A stretch of DNA of 64,000 bases from Candidatus Melainabacteria bacterium (GTDB taxonomy: Bacteria > Cyanobacteriota > Vampirovibrionia > Obscuribacterales > Obscuribacteraceae): positions 806,001 through 870,000 of the forward strand of contig JADJWK010000002.1 of the NCBI GenBank assembly GCA_016716405.1. The letters are read 5' to 3'. Position 1 is the stretch's first letter; each line of letters starts with the position of its first letter. Under the pieces are notes generated by a model that was not told the origin of the DNA, searched no databases, and saw nothing but the letters and a program-made list of their open reading frames with translations. The position numbers and the translations under genes are program-made. Shown one piece after another: positions 34,107 through 44,246 of the stretch.

Positions 34107-35204
34107 TCAGTCGTCCGACTTCGATTGCTGATTGGTGGTGGAGCGGTACTCCGATAGATGCCGCCATCCCTGGTGCAGGATGAGCTGGTAGGCATAGATT
34201 TGCTCGAGCCAGCGGCGGTCGCCTTCCGGAAGATCCGGGCGCTCCAGGCGTCTCTTGAGGGAGCCGGTGATCTGCCTGGTCTCCTCGATGGCCTTGCGGT
34301 AGCTTCTCACCTTGGTCTTGAGACCGCCGATGATCGGCTGAGTGACTCCCACTGCGTGGGCCGCGGGTTGCGGTCTGGCAATCTCTCTGACCGGGGCCGC
34401 CTGCGGTTCGGCAGGGGCGCTGGTCTTCTGCTGTTGCTGGCTGGCCATCTTGCTGACGACCTGCTGGGCAAGGGGATGCTGGATGACATTCTTGTGCCGA
34501 TCGCCGCCGCGACGACGCTCTTTACGCTTGGAGCGATAGCAGTCGAGGCAGTCTCTCAATCTCGGATTGAGGTGCTCGAAAGTCTTGCCGCAAGTCTGGC
34601 AGGTCAGAGAATGCTTGAGTCTCCCTTCTCCCTGTCCGGAGTCGCCGGCTTCGCCTTCCGTATCTTCCGAATCTTCTTCGTCCTCCGACGGCTCTTCTTC
34701 GGTCGAGCGGGCAGATTTCCGCCGGGCACCGCGTCTGGGAGCGGCTGGGGCTTCTTCTTCCTGCTCCTCTTCGGCTTCTTCTTCTTCTTCTTCCTCTACC
34801 TCTTCCTCTATCTCTTCCTCGACCTTGGAGCGGCTCTTCCTGCGGGTAGTGGTGCTCTCGGACTTCGATTTGGAGCGGGAGCGGCTCGGCTTCTTGTCGG
34901 CCTTTTCTTCGGCTACCTCTTTCTCTTCGGCCTCTTCTCGGACTTTGCTCTTCTTGCTGCTCTTGGCGCCTTTGCTGCGCTGCTCTTCGATATGCTCGAG
35001 GACCTTGGGATTGGTGAGCCCTTCTTCTTTCAGCCTGCGCACCTCTTTCAGCTCTTCCATGGCGGTCTCGGGAAGCACCTTGATGCCATTCTGATCGGTG
35101 GCGGTTTCGATGTTGAACTCGCTGATATAGCGTCTGATGGTGACCGAAGTCACATTGAGGTCCTTGGCCGCCTGGGCGATCTTGGTGCCTTTCACTTTAC
35201 TCAT
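34107..35204 (-). CDS. HTH and zinc-finger protein with alternating acidic and basic tracts
   Basis: About 365 aa from the ATG at 35204 (MSKVKGTKIAQAAKDLN), preceded by AAGGA. Residues 1-60 look like a MerR/IF2-N type helix-turn-helix (KDLNVTSVTIRRYISEFNI). Residues 75-195 are strongly charged: SRSRSKSKSES, then long Glu runs. Residues about 208-240 carry CQTCG...CLDC, a zinc finger, followed by RSKRKERRRGG. The C-terminal 80 residues are helical. Likely a nucleic-acid-binding protein; function unknown. Confidence 0.65.
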   Translation of the reverse strand: MSKVKGTKIAQAAKDLNVTSVTIRRYISEFNIETATDQNGIKVLPETAMEELKEVRRLKEEGLTNPKVLEHIEEQRSKGAKSSKKSKVREEAEEKEVAEEKADKKPSRSRSKSKSESTTTRRKSRSKVEEEIEEEVEEEEEEEAEEEQEEEAPAAPRRGARRKSARSTEEEPSEDEEDSEDTEGEAGDSGQGEGRLKHSLTCQTCGKTFEHLNPRLRDCLDCYRSKRKERRRGGDRHKNVIQHPLAQQVVSKMASQQQQKTSAPAEPQAAPVREIARPQPAAHAVGVTQPIIGGLKTKVRSYRKAIEETRQITGSLKRRLERPDLPEGDRRWLEQIYAYQLILHQGWRHLSEYRSTTNQQSKSDD

Positions 35205-35455
35205 TAAATCCTTCCTTGATACTGCTCGGATTCGGGGACCCTGCCCCGATTTCCTGCACATTTCTGAAGACTTCTTGCTTCCGACGCCTGTTGTCGCCCG
35301 AGGCTCGGGTTCGCGATTCAGGCTGCTCTTCTGGCGGAGTTCCGATTTCAGGACACTGCCAGGACTCTACAAGCGTCGCGGTTCGATAACCGCACTTAAA
35401 GTAACTCATAGGCGGTTATGGTGTATCGGCCCGACCATTAAAATTTGAACATCTG

Positions 35456-36670
35456 TTACGAGGCCTCGCCGCCGGGGTTGCCGAAGCGGTGCTGAGCGCC
35501 TTGATAGGCCTGCTTCAGATGGCTCCTGGAAACATGTGTGTAGAGCTGGGTGGTCACCACGCTGCTGTGTCCGAGCAATTCCTGGACCGACCGCAGGTCG
35601 GCTCCGCGCTCGATGAGGTGGGTGGCGAAGCTGTGCCTCAGGGTATGGGGTGAGAGATTGCGGCTTACCCCCGCTTTTCCGGCGATTTGCTTCATAATCC
35701 GCCATATAGCCGTCCGGTTCAGGCGCCCGCCGCTGGAGTCCCGGAAGACCGCCTCGCCCGGGGGGCGATTTCTCTTGATCGCAGGGAGCTCGATGCCACC
35801 GAGCCCTGTCAGGGTTTTGCGTCCCCCGGCACGTTTTTTTCGAGGGCGGCCCGGCTTGCGCTTGACCGGACTCCGGGGGACCTCCTGGCGGGTCTGCCAG
35901 TCGAGATAAATAGATAACGCTTCCAGAGCACGGCTTCCAATCGGCACTACTCTCTCTTTGTCGCCTTTGCCCAGGCAACGCACGTAGCCTTGCTCCATGG
36001 AGATGTCATCGATATCGAGACCCACCAGCTCCGAGACTCTCAGACCGCATCCGTAGAGAAGCTCGATGATCGCTCTTTCTCTGGGACTTTCACAGGCGCC
36101 GAGCATCCTCTCCACCTCGTCTATGGTGAGCACCGCGGGTAGCTTCCTTCCCTGCTGAGGATTGGCGATGATCTCGCTTGGATCGCTTTCGAGAATACCG
36201 GTGCGGGTCATCCAGCCGAACCAGCCCCGCAGGCTGGCCAGGACCCTGGCCAGGGTGGCAGGCTTCTGGCGCCGGTCTTTCAGGACCGCCAGATAGCGGG
36301 TGATTTCGCCGTGTCGGGGCAGCTCGGCTTCCGGGCCGCCCAGCCACTTGACGAAGGCTCCCAGGTCGCGATAATAGGCTGCCACCGTATGTGATGAGAG
36401 ACCTCGCTCCAGGCGGACATGCTCCAGGTAGCTCTTCAGGTGCCTGGTGAGATTGATCGCACCGGAGGTGGTGGCGCGCTCTTCGGCCGATCGAGGCTGA
36501 CCGCTGTTGCTTCCGGTGCTTATGGATACGGTGCTGCTGATAATTTCCGGGCCGCAGGCGGCTCCTGCGGGCGGTATGAGATGTGATATCGATATCGATA
36601 CCGATGAGACGGTAACGCCCGGGCGGTTTTCCTCATCGCCCGAGCATGCGGTGTATTCAGTTGTATCCAT
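35456..36670 (-). CDS. XerC/XerD-type tyrosine recombinase with AT-hook-like insertion
   Basis: A 404-aa integrase. The N-terminal SAM-like domain (HLKSYLEHVRLERGLSSHTV) starts near residue 77; the 75 residues before it are Ser/Gly-rich and may be partly untranslated. The catalytic residues are all visible: Arg in CGLRVSELVGLD, Lys in GKGDKERVVP, HTLRHSFATHL, LGHSS and Tyr in TTQLYTHVS. About 45 extra residues between the Lys and the HxxR motif include KRKPGRPRKKRAGG, matching the AT-hook core GRP. No second Xer or integron cassette is nearby, so chromosome dimer resolution is the likely role. Confidence 0.85.
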   Translation of the reverse strand: MDTTEYTACSGDEENRPGVTVSSVSISISHLIPPAGAACGPEIISSTVSISTGSNSGQPRSAEERATTSGAINLTRHLKSYLEHVRLERGLSSHTVAAYYRDLGAFVKWLGGPEAELPRHGEITRYLAVLKDRRQKPATLARVLASLRGWFGWMTRTGILESDPSEIIANPQQGRKLPAVLTIDEVERMLGACESPRERAIIELLYGCGLRVSELVGLDIDDISMEQGYVRCLGKGDKERVVPIGSRALEALSIYLDWQTRQEVPRSPVKRKPGRPRKKRAGGRKTLTGLGGIELPAIKRNRPPGEAVFRDSSGGRLNRTAIWRIMKQIAGKAGVSRNLSPHTLRHSFATHLIERGADLRSVQELLGHSSVVTTQLYTHVSRSHLKQAYQGAQHRFGNPGGEAS

Positions 36671-36730
36671 GGTGGATATGATACAGATCTACTTGATAAA
36701 TGCAATTGACAAGTCGGACGTCTCAGCTGC

Positions 36731-39700
36731 TCACTGGGTGATCCCGGGCACCGGGTGGGCGGTGGCGGTGGGCCTGTTCGGCAGCCATTTGAAGTTTTTC
36801 TCGATTGACTTGGCCAGGACTTTCGGCTGATCGAGGGGAGCATCGACCTTGAAAGTGAAAGTGCGTGGCTTGTCGGTGGCGATGGCGCCGATGACCGGAA
36901 GGGCCGGGAGATTCTCGAGCTTTCCGAAAGTGACTATTTTGAAGGCGCGCTGAAGAGTGAAACTGCGGGAGACGTCACCGACAGTGCCACCAAGCATCGA
37001 CTTGGTGACCCTCGGGATCTTGCCGGCGATGTCGAGACTGATGACGTTCTCGGGAAGATTGGCCTCACCGACCCCCCAGAGCCTCATATCGTCGCCCTCG
37101 AATCGCAATTCGCTGATCCGGATGACTCCCTTCTGGATGCTGAAGTCGTTGCGGAGCTCGCTGAACTCGCCGGTACGAACCGGCCAGACGCTCTGAACGA
37201 GGTTGTTGAGATTGAAGCCGAAGATTCCCTGTGTGAGCAGGTTGTACTGGGTGAGCCTGGTCTGGAGGGTGCCGAATCTACCCACCACACCATCGTGTAC
37301 TTCGATATGACCCCAGCCCTCGAGATTCTCTACCAGCTCTTCCCGGCTGGTGCCGCTTGTCTTGAGCTCGATGCTCGACTCGGAATCGCCGGTTATCTCG
37401 CTGGGATTGCCCAGGAGCTTCTCGGAGAGCTTGCGGGCGGAGACGTCGTGGGTCGAGGCTTTCAAAAAATAAGAGTGCTCGTCCATGTCCATCCAGCCGT
37501 TGAAGTCGAGCTGGCCACCGGCGAGAGTGGCATTGCCCTTGTTGATCACCAGCCGGCCGCGCTTGCCGCGATCCTTGCCAGGCAGCAGATCGATCTCGGC
37601 TCCCAGATTACGCAATACGAGATTCTTGATCTTGGCGTCTTCCAAAAGTACCCTGGCGCTCGTCAGGACAGCGGGATCGTCGGTATTCTCGTGGCCTTCG
37701 ATGATGCCATCGAGACCTTCGATAGCCAGGGCCGGAGCATGCACCCGGTAGAGATGCATCTTGCCTGAGAGCAGGGGTCTGGTCACCTCGCCTCTGGCGG
37801 TGAGGCTTCCCTGGATGGTGCCTTTCATGCCGCTTGCCAGCTCCGGACGGATCATCTCGATCAGGGTCTTCAGGGATGCCTCCTGAGGCACAGCGAAGGT
37901 CAGGTCGATTTTCTGGAGCCTGTTCCTGGTCTTATCGAAGAGCAATTTTCCCTTCAGCGACATCATGGTGTCCGCCATGAGGAGCTGCATGTCCTCGATC
38001 TTCACCTCGGGCTTCCGGGCTTTTATGGAGGCGTCGATGGTGAGAGGAAGACCGGCCGGCTGGCTGATGGACCCGTAGGGGCTAGCGATCACCAGACCGT
38101 TCTCTCGGTCGGAGGCCAGGGAGAACTTCAAATCGTTCCTGGTCTTATCGCCGTTGAGCTTGGCACGGATCGAGAGGGGACCTTTGCTCTTGATGGTAAC
38201 GCCCCCGGTGTCGACTCTGTCTTTGATCACAGCCAGGACCCGCTCGAAATCCCGGGGAGTCAGGCGGGCTTTCATCTCGGTCTGCCAGACCGGATCTTTG
38301 CTCCGGTAGCTCTTTATGATCCCGTCGACCGAGAAACTACTCTTATTGATCGAGCCGTGCAGATCCTTTAGCATCAGGTCCGCTCCGGAGATGGCGATCA
38401 TGCCTGCCAGATCGCTCACCGGTAGATCGAACACCCCGGCGCCGACCTTGAAAAAGCCGATGATTCCATCGAGAACCACGTCTCCGTCAGGGCGCATCAA
38501 GCACAATATGTCTCCGTAGGCTTTCCCGTATGGACCGGAGATCTTGTAGGTGTCCAGAATCTGCTGGTAGGCTTTGCGAATCGGCGGCGGCATCAGGGCC
38601 GAGGAAAGATAATAGTGGAGCTCGGCCAGCTCCACGCCTTCCGTCTTCGCTTTCACTCTTGCGATACGAGCTTCTTTAGAGACATTCTCGATTGAGACGG
38701 TGACGGTGATCTGGTTATCGCCGGTGATCAGGTCGACGTCGCGCATGACGAGCTGGTCTTCGGCGAAGACGATGAGACCGGATGTGGCTCGAAGAGGCTT
38801 GTCCATGCCGGGGGGCTTGTAGTAGAGGTTGTCCGGGACGGCGCTGAAAAAGACCCTGGGCTCCACCGGCGTGCCGGTAATTTTCATGCGAACGTCTTTG
38901 ACGCTCCCGTATAGATAACGCTCGGCGAGGATGGGTACCTCGATCCGGAAGAGGTCCACGAGTCCGCTCAGGTGTCTGAGATCGAAGCTGGTGGCATGCA
39001 GAGCAATGTTCAGATCGGGCCGATTAGAGAAGGTCGCCGATCCTTCGACCTCGAACTTACCCTCGCCCATGTTGCCGTTTATGCCGCTTATCTTCAACGA
39101 GCCGCCCCGATTGTTGCCGTCCAGATCGATCCTGCCGTTGACTCCGGACAGCTTGAGACCGTTGGCGCCGAGATACATGGAAGCGTTTATCAGATTGACC
39201 AGACCGGTCAGCTTGAAGTTGTCGCCGTTGGTCATGATGGTGGCATCGGCAGTGGCGGTTCCGTCGAGCTTGAGATCGTATTTCTCGGAAGTGTCGGCGT
39301 AGTCGGATGTTTTGCGGAGCTCTTTACGGTTGACCCTGAGGTTGATTCCCGTCTCTTTGAGCGAGATAGACTCGGCCTTGATCTCGATTTTTCCCTTGCT
39401 ATTAGCCAGATCCATGTCGCCTTTCGCCTTGATCCTGGCTGTGGAGCTGGTCAGCTCGCCGTTTACCAGCTCTATGCGATTCTGGTTGGCGATGCGGATG
39501 TCACCGCGAATCTTCGACTCGGGCGTGATACCGAAGATATAGAGCAGGGGCATCTGGCTGCGGGCGTCTTTGATGATGTCCTTGAATTGAAGTTTCTGGG
39601 TGTCTATGTTGGTGACGATGCTGGTGTGCTCGGTGGTGCCGCTCACCTTTATCTCGAGGTTGGCGGTCCCCGAGAGACGGGAGGGGTTCACCTGGGCGAT

Positions 39701-40876
39701 GAGTTGCCCGGCTATTCCGCTCATGAGCGGCTTGTTTGCGTCTTTGACCGGATCGATGATGAATTTGAGGTCCTTGATGTCCTGGACATGACCCATGACC
39801 TCGGCTGCAATGTCGCTTTTCTCCGCCTGCCACTCTTTGAGCTCGCCGGTCGATTTGAGCTCGATGCCGTGCAGCTTCAGTGTGAAGTCTTTCCAGGCGA
39901 CTCTCTTGCCGCTGACCTTGACATGGGCCGAGCCCGATGTCTTGCCGGCTTCGATATGACCGAAATTGCCGCCTCTAAGGCCGAGCCCCTCGATATTGAG
40001 CGCGATCTTGGTGGCAAGGCCGTTTTCGAAAGTGCCCTCGCCTTCCAGGTCGGCATTAATCAGCCCCTCTACCTGGAATATATCGCTATCCGCCTGAGCC
40101 TTGCCGTCTTCTCTGAGGATCGTTATCAGGGTCAGCGCTTCTTTCGGATCGAGCTGTCGAGCCGATACTTTGAAGGAATAAGGGTTTTTCGCCCAGGTGG
40201 CGAATTCGCCCTGACCGAGTCCCTCCACGGTGATAGTGGAGCGGAAATTCCCGTCCTTATCGTCTTTCTTGTGATCTCTCCGGGCCGCGAAGAAGAAAGG
40301 CAGCTTTTTGCCTTTCCTGGGCCAGTTGAGGTTGAGCTTTATCGCTTCGAGATCGAAAGGGCTCTTCCATTCGGGGTCTCTGGTGGCGTCCACTATATGA
40401 GCCAGTCCATCATTGACCTGGACCAGCTGGATTTCGGGACCTTCTACCAGGAGGTCGTCGAAATTCCACCTGTTCGGTCCGGTCTTGACCAGCCATACCT
40501 CCGGGCTGTTGAAATCCAGGTGCTTGATTACCAGCTTCTTCTGGAGCAGCGCCAGGACGGACACACCCACCTGGCTCCGCTTGCAATCCAGAAACGGGCT
40601 CCCGCCGAGGTCTTTGATCTTGATCGAGGAGGTCTCGATATTGATGCCGTCATGGCCGAAGCTCCAGGTCAGGTCGCCCAGCGTGACATCGCGCTTGAGG
40701 AAGTCGACCAGCTCCTGCTCCACATAGGGTCTGGTCCAGTTGATATCGCTTGTCAGAGCTACCGCGGCAATCACGGGCAGGGAGAGGAGCCAGAGAATTA
40801 CGAATTTGACGACAAAACCAACCGGATACTTGCGCACCGGTCCTGACTCGACATTATCATTTACCAGATCATCCAC
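36731..40876 (-). CDS. Giant AsmA-like envelope protein
   Basis: A 1381-aa protein. One transmembrane anchor (VVKFVILWLLSLPVIAAVAL, residues about 23-42) precedes a very long beta-rich region. The N-terminal part resembles AsmA (EQELVDFLKRDVTLGDLTW, SPFLDCKRSQVGVSVLALLQ), and the C-terminal 200 residues fit the AsmA-like C domain (LRNDFSIQKGVIRISELRFE, then LDIAGKIPRVT). AsmA/TamB/YhdP proteins form bridge-like grooves that carry lipids between inner and outer membranes. Its presence implies a diderm envelope. Divergent from the next gene with only about 45 bp between start codons. Confidence 0.82.
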   Translation of the reverse strand: MDDLVNDNVESGPVRKYPVGFVVKFVILWLLSLPVIAAVALTSDINWTRPYVEQELVDFLKRDVTLGDLTWSFGHDGINIETSSIKIKDLGGSPFLDCKRSQVGVSVLALLQKKLVIKHLDFNSPEVWLVKTGPNRWNFDDLLVEGPEIQLVQVNDGLAHIVDATRDPEWKSPFDLEAIKLNLNWPRKGKKLPFFFAARRDHKKDDKDGNFRSTITVEGLGQGEFATWAKNPYSFKVSARQLDPKEALTLITILREDGKAQADSDIFQVEGLINADLEGEGTFENGLATKIALNIEGLGLRGGNFGHIEAGKTSGSAHVKVSGKRVAWKDFTLKLHGIELKSTGELKEWQAEKSDIAAEVMGHVQDIKDLKFIIDPVKDANKPLMSGIAGQLIAQVNPSRLSGTANLEIKVSGTTEHTSIVTNIDTQKLQFKDIIKDARSQMPLLYIFGITPESKIRGDIRIANQNRIELVNGELTSSTARIKAKGDMDLANSKGKIEIKAESISLKETGINLRVNRKELRKTSDYADTSEKYDLKLDGTATADATIMTNGDNFKLTGLVNLINASMYLGANGLKLSGVNGRIDLDGNNRGGSLKISGINGNMGEGKFEVEGSATFSNRPDLNIALHATSFDLRHLSGLVDLFRIEVPILAERYLYGSVKDVRMKITGTPVEPRVFFSAVPDNLYYKPPGMDKPLRATSGLIVFAEDQLVMRDVDLITGDNQITVTVSIENVSKEARIARVKAKTEGVELAELHYYLSSALMPPPIRKAYQQILDTYKISGPYGKAYGDILCLMRPDGDVVLDGIIGFFKVGAGVFDLPVSDLAGMIAISGADLMLKDLHGSINKSSFSVDGIIKSYRSKDPVWQTEMKARLTPRDFERVLAVIKDRVDTGGVTIKSKGPLSIRAKLNGDKTRNDLKFSLASDRENGLVIASPYGSISQPAGLPLTIDASIKARKPEVKIEDMQLLMADTMMSLKGKLLFDKTRNRLQKIDLTFAVPQEASLKTLIEMIRPELASGMKGTIQGSLTARGEVTRPLLSGKMHLYRVHAPALAIEGLDGIIEGHENTDDPAVLTSARVLLEDAKIKNLVLRNLGAEIDLLPGKDRGKRGRLVINKGNATLAGGQLDFNGWMDMDEHSYFLKASTHDVSARKLSEKLLGNPSEITGDSESSIELKTSGTSREELVENLEGWGHIEVHDGVVGRFGTLQTRLTQYNLLTQGIFGFNLNNLVQSVWPVRTGEFSELRNDFSIQKGVIRISELRFEGDDMRLWGVGEANLPENVISLDIAGKIPRVTKSMLGGTVGDVSRSFTLQRAFKIVTFGKLENLPALPVIGAIATDKPRTFTFKVDAPLDQPKVLAKSIEKNFKWLPNRPTATAHPVPGITQ

Positions 40877-40921
40877 TTCTTTAGGTATATATTCTACGTG
40901 GTAAGCTTTAGTTTAGAGAGG

Positions 40922-41854
<933 letters not shown>

Positions 41855-41872
41855 GGGGCGCTGCAGGCAGAA

Positions 41873-43165
41873 TCAAGACAGATGATTCTCGTAAGCGTAT
41901 CGCACCAGGGCGGCGCGGCTCGTTACCCCGAGCTTCTTGCGCAGCCTGGAGACGTGCACTTCGGTTGTTCCTTCGGTTATGTGCAGCTCTTGCGCGATCT
42001 CTTTGTTCGATAGACCCTGAGCCACTTTTTTCAAGACCTCGAGCTCGCGACCGCTGAGCTTTACTCGCACCCGTTCCCGGCTCTCAGTCCTCTGAGTGAG
42101 CTCTCTGGTGGAATTGACCACGTCATTGAGCTGGCTGCAGAGCTCGGTGAGCTTGGTTATACTGGTGCTCTGCACCTGGACGATCTGATAGAGCTTGGCC
42201 TGGCTGAGAGCGATGGCAAGCTGGTGGGCGATGCGGCTGAGCAGATTGATCTCGGATACCGACCAGAGACGGCTGAACTCCACCTGGTCCATGTGCAACA
42301 GCCCGGTGAGCTTGCCGCTGTATACGAGGGGCACCATGATCATCGAGAGGATATTGTAGGAGTGCATCTCCACCCGGACGTCCTGGGCGAAAGCGAAGGT
42401 GTCGTCCTGCATCACCACCAGAGGGCGGCGCTCCCCGATGTCGAGGAGGAGATCGTGATATTTCTCGAAAAGGATGCTCTTGTCTGAAACAGGTTTGATA
42501 TCGGCTCTGGTGCGCTGCCGGGCTATGCGCATATGCTTCCCTTCGTCGTCGGCCAGGCAGACGACGACCCGGGAGACATTGAATTCGCTCAAGAGGCTCT
42601 GGGTGGCGCGCTCGAGGGTATCAGCCACTTCCAGAGAGCCGTGAATATTAACGATTAAACGGTTGAGAAGGGTCTCGTCCAGCGATGCCTGCTCCACGCG
42701 CCGGTACATCTCCCTGAGATTCTCCAGCAAGAGCGAGCGCTGGAGATTGGTGGTGATGGTTCGAGGCAGGAATTTCTCGTAGTTGCCTATTTTGGGAAGA
42801 TAGTCCATGGCCCCCGAGGTGAGCATCCTGATTGCCAGTTCCGGGCTGTCGGTGGAGGTGATTACCACTATGGGCGTGTTCGGGTTCTTCATATTGAGAG
42901 ACCTTGCTGCCTGTTCTCCGGTCATGTCCGGCAGGTCATAGCTCAAGACCACGGCGTCATAGTCGTTTTTCTCGAAGAGGGCAATGCCTTCTTCCCCGGT
43001 CTCGGCGGTGTCGACATCGTAGAGGGGTGACTGGGAGACGATTACTTGCTGACATTTCTTGCGGTCCGATTCGCACGGCTCTATGAGCAGTACCAACCGC
43101 TCTCTGTGCTTTTCGCTGCGGGCTTCGGTGCCGGTTTCGGCTACTGTCTCCGATTCTGCATCCAT
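41873..43165 (-). CDS. Pseudo-receiver/GAF/LuxR-type transcriptional regulator
   Basis: A 430-aa protein. Residues about 24-150 are a response-regulator receiver fold, but the phospho-acceptor Asp is Ser: AVVLSYDLPDMTG, where the residue four before Pro should be Asp (codon AGC, checked). The acidic pair is Glu-Pro (LIEPCESD), while the Lys remains (YLPKIG). Residues about 170-345 are a GAF domain. Residues about 365-428 are a LuxR HTH (LSGREVEVLKK-like, written LSGRELEVLKKVAQGLSNKE). It probably responds to ligand binding by GAF rather than to phosphorylation. No histidine kinase adjoins it. Confidence 0.88.
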   Translation of the reverse strand: MDAESETVAETGTEARSEKHRERLVLLIEPCESDRKKCQQVIVSQSPLYDVDTAETGEEGIALFEKNDYDAVVLSYDLPDMTGEQAARSLNMKNPNTPIVVITSTDSPELAIRMLTSGAMDYLPKIGNYEKFLPRTITTNLQRSLLLENLREMYRRVEQASLDETLLNRLIVNIHGSLEVADTLERATQSLLSEFNVSRVVVCLADDEGKHMRIARQRTRADIKPVSDKSILFEKYHDLLLDIGERRPLVVMQDDTFAFAQDVRVEMHSYNILSMIMVPLVYSGKLTGLLHMDQVEFSRLWSVSEINLLSRIAHQLAIALSQAKLYQIVQVQSTSITKLTELCSQLNDVVNSTRELTQRTESRERVRVKLSGRELEVLKKVAQGLSNKEIAQELHITEGTTEVHVSRLRKKLGVTSRAALVRYAYENHLS

Positions 43166-43254
43166 GGCTTCTTGCGTTAGATCCCTGCTCTACTTACATA
43201 TAAAGATTGCTACTGCCAAGATAACATAAGAAACCCGATAAAGACTTATTGGAA

Positions 43255-43446
43255 TGACTATAGGACCGCCGGGTTCGGAAGCTGTTATACCTGTATCAGT
43301 GAGCGAAAGAAGACTCCACTGGGCCGCCCGGCACGTGATTCCCCCCTCGCCAGGCCCCCCAACCTGACCGCGTGCAACCCCCCGCATAAGGGCCGGTCCT
43401 GGAGGTCAACTTACCAGAAGCAGCCCCGACAGGGGCTGCTTTTCGT
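43255..43446 (+). ncRNA. Possible structured non-coding RNA
   Basis: No convincing gene lies in 43166-43478. On the plus strand a segment ending in a strong terminator (43418-43446) shows nested pairing: GCCGGG with CCCGGC, CAGTG with CACTG, GCACG with CGTGC, and AGGACCG with CGGTCCT. Three runs of six C lie in about 60 nt (near 43339, 43355 and 43376), which could pair with G-rich ribosome binding sites. Its length (about 190 nt) is 6S-like, but no family consensus was recognised, and no clear promoter. Confidence 0.27.
43418..43446 (+). terminator. Strong intrinsic terminator
   Basis: AAGCAGCCCC (43418-43427) pairs with GGGGCTGCTT (43432-43441) around a GACA loop, followed by TTCGTT on the plus strand. 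There is no plus-strand coding gene upstream, hence the ncRNA suggestion. It could also act on the minus strand for the 93-aa gene at 43479-43760. Confidence 0.7.
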
Positions 43447-43478
43447 TGCTTGCCGATTCAGGCGCTTTCGGTCGGTAT

Positions 43479-43760
43479 TCAGTTCCGAGCCGCCCCTGTC
43501 ATCATGACAGGCTGCCTGCCGCGCTGGACATAGACCCGTCCGATCCGCTCATGAGCGGCCCCCTGGACCTCTTTCAGGTCGGCCTCGTAAGGAAGGATCT
43601 CCGGATTGATGTCCATCTTGACCACTTTCTCGCCCTGGCTGTCATAAAAGACTCCCTGGAGCTCGTATTCGCCTTCCGGGAATTGTTTGACCACCGGATT
43701 GACGAAATAGCCCACATGAGCGCCCTGCCCGGTGTAAACATTGACTCTTGTCTCACTCAT
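43479..43760 (-). CDS. Small unknown protein (93 aa)
   Basis: A 93-aa beta-rich soluble protein (MSETRVNVYTGQGAHVGYFV at the start; KVVKMDINPEILPYEADLK in the middle). GGGAGAC lies upstream of the ATG. No family recognised. Divergent from the ferredoxin gene. Confidence 0.6.
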   Translation of the reverse strand: MSETRVNVYTGQGAHVGYFVNPVVKQFPEGEYELQGVFYDSQGEKVVKMDINPEILPYEADLKEVQGAAHERIGRVYVQRGRQPVMMTGAARN

Positions 43761-43956
43761 GATTTTCTTGTCTCCCGCTTGTCGGACTTATTCTCTATTC
43801 TTTACATCGTATCGAACCGATTTTACATCGCATCGAAGCGATTGATGTGTGTTAAGAATTGGAAGAATCAATTAGAATCGGATTGGGATTTAGTACACTG
43901 TGAACGCTGAGTTTCGAGTCTACACCTTAGTAATGATGTAATGAGGAGTTTGCCAA

Positions 43957-44181
43957 ATGTCTTACACAATTGTTGCTGATGTTTGTGAAGGAATAGGTGA
44001 CTGTATTCCGGTTTGTCCAGTCGAGTGCATCCACTGGGCCGAGGACAAGACCAACGAAAAAGGCACCAAATACACCTATATCGATGATGCTACCTGCATC
44101 GACTGCGGCGCTTGCCTCTCGGTCTGCCCGATCGAAGGCGCCATTCTCGACGAGTGGAAGCCCGAGCTCCAGAAGCCTTAA
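43957..44181 (+). CDS. 4Fe-4S ferredoxin
   Basis: A 74-aa ferredoxin. CEGIGDCIPVCPVECIHW and CIDCGACLSVCPIEGAI supply two cysteine sets. The second is a classical CxxCxxC...CP 4Fe-4S site. The first has a wide Cys spacing (C-x6-C-x3-C-x3-C), as in 7Fe/8Fe (Azotobacter-type) ferredoxins. GAGGAG precedes the ATG. Upstream TTAGAA and TACACT with a 16-bp spacer may be its promoter. An electron carrier; partner unknown. A strong terminator follows. Confidence 0.93.
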   Translation: MSYTIVADVCEGIGDCIPVCPVECIHWAEDKTNEKGTKYTYIDDATCIDCGACLSVCPIEGAILDEWKPELQKP

Positions 44182-44215
44182 CCGGTTCTCAACTCGTTCT
44201 CGTAAATTCATCGAA

Positions 44216-44246
44216 GCCGGGAATCAGGCAGATTCCCGGCTTTTGT
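44216..44246 (+). terminator. Intrinsic terminator after the ferredoxin gene
   Basis: GCCGGGAATC (44216-44225) pairs perfectly with GATTCCCGGC (44231-44240), followed by TTTTGT. Confidence 0.88.

Noticed and set aside
38972..40846. Long plus-strand open frame of 624 codons antisense to the AsmA-like gene
   Set aside because: Mirror of a real gene in GC-biased sequence; no ribosome binding site or recognisable domain, while the minus-strand product has clear AsmA features.
43190..43387. 65-codon minus-strand ORF in the LuxR-regulator upstream gap
   Set aside because: No ribosome binding site, odd composition, and conflicts with the structured sequence and terminator there.
43255..43446. Reading the structured region as SRP RNA, 6S RNA, RNase P RNA or tmRNA
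   Set aside because: None of the hallmark sequences (SRP apical GGAAG-type loop, RNase P conserved core, tmRNA ends) is present; size alone resembles 6S.
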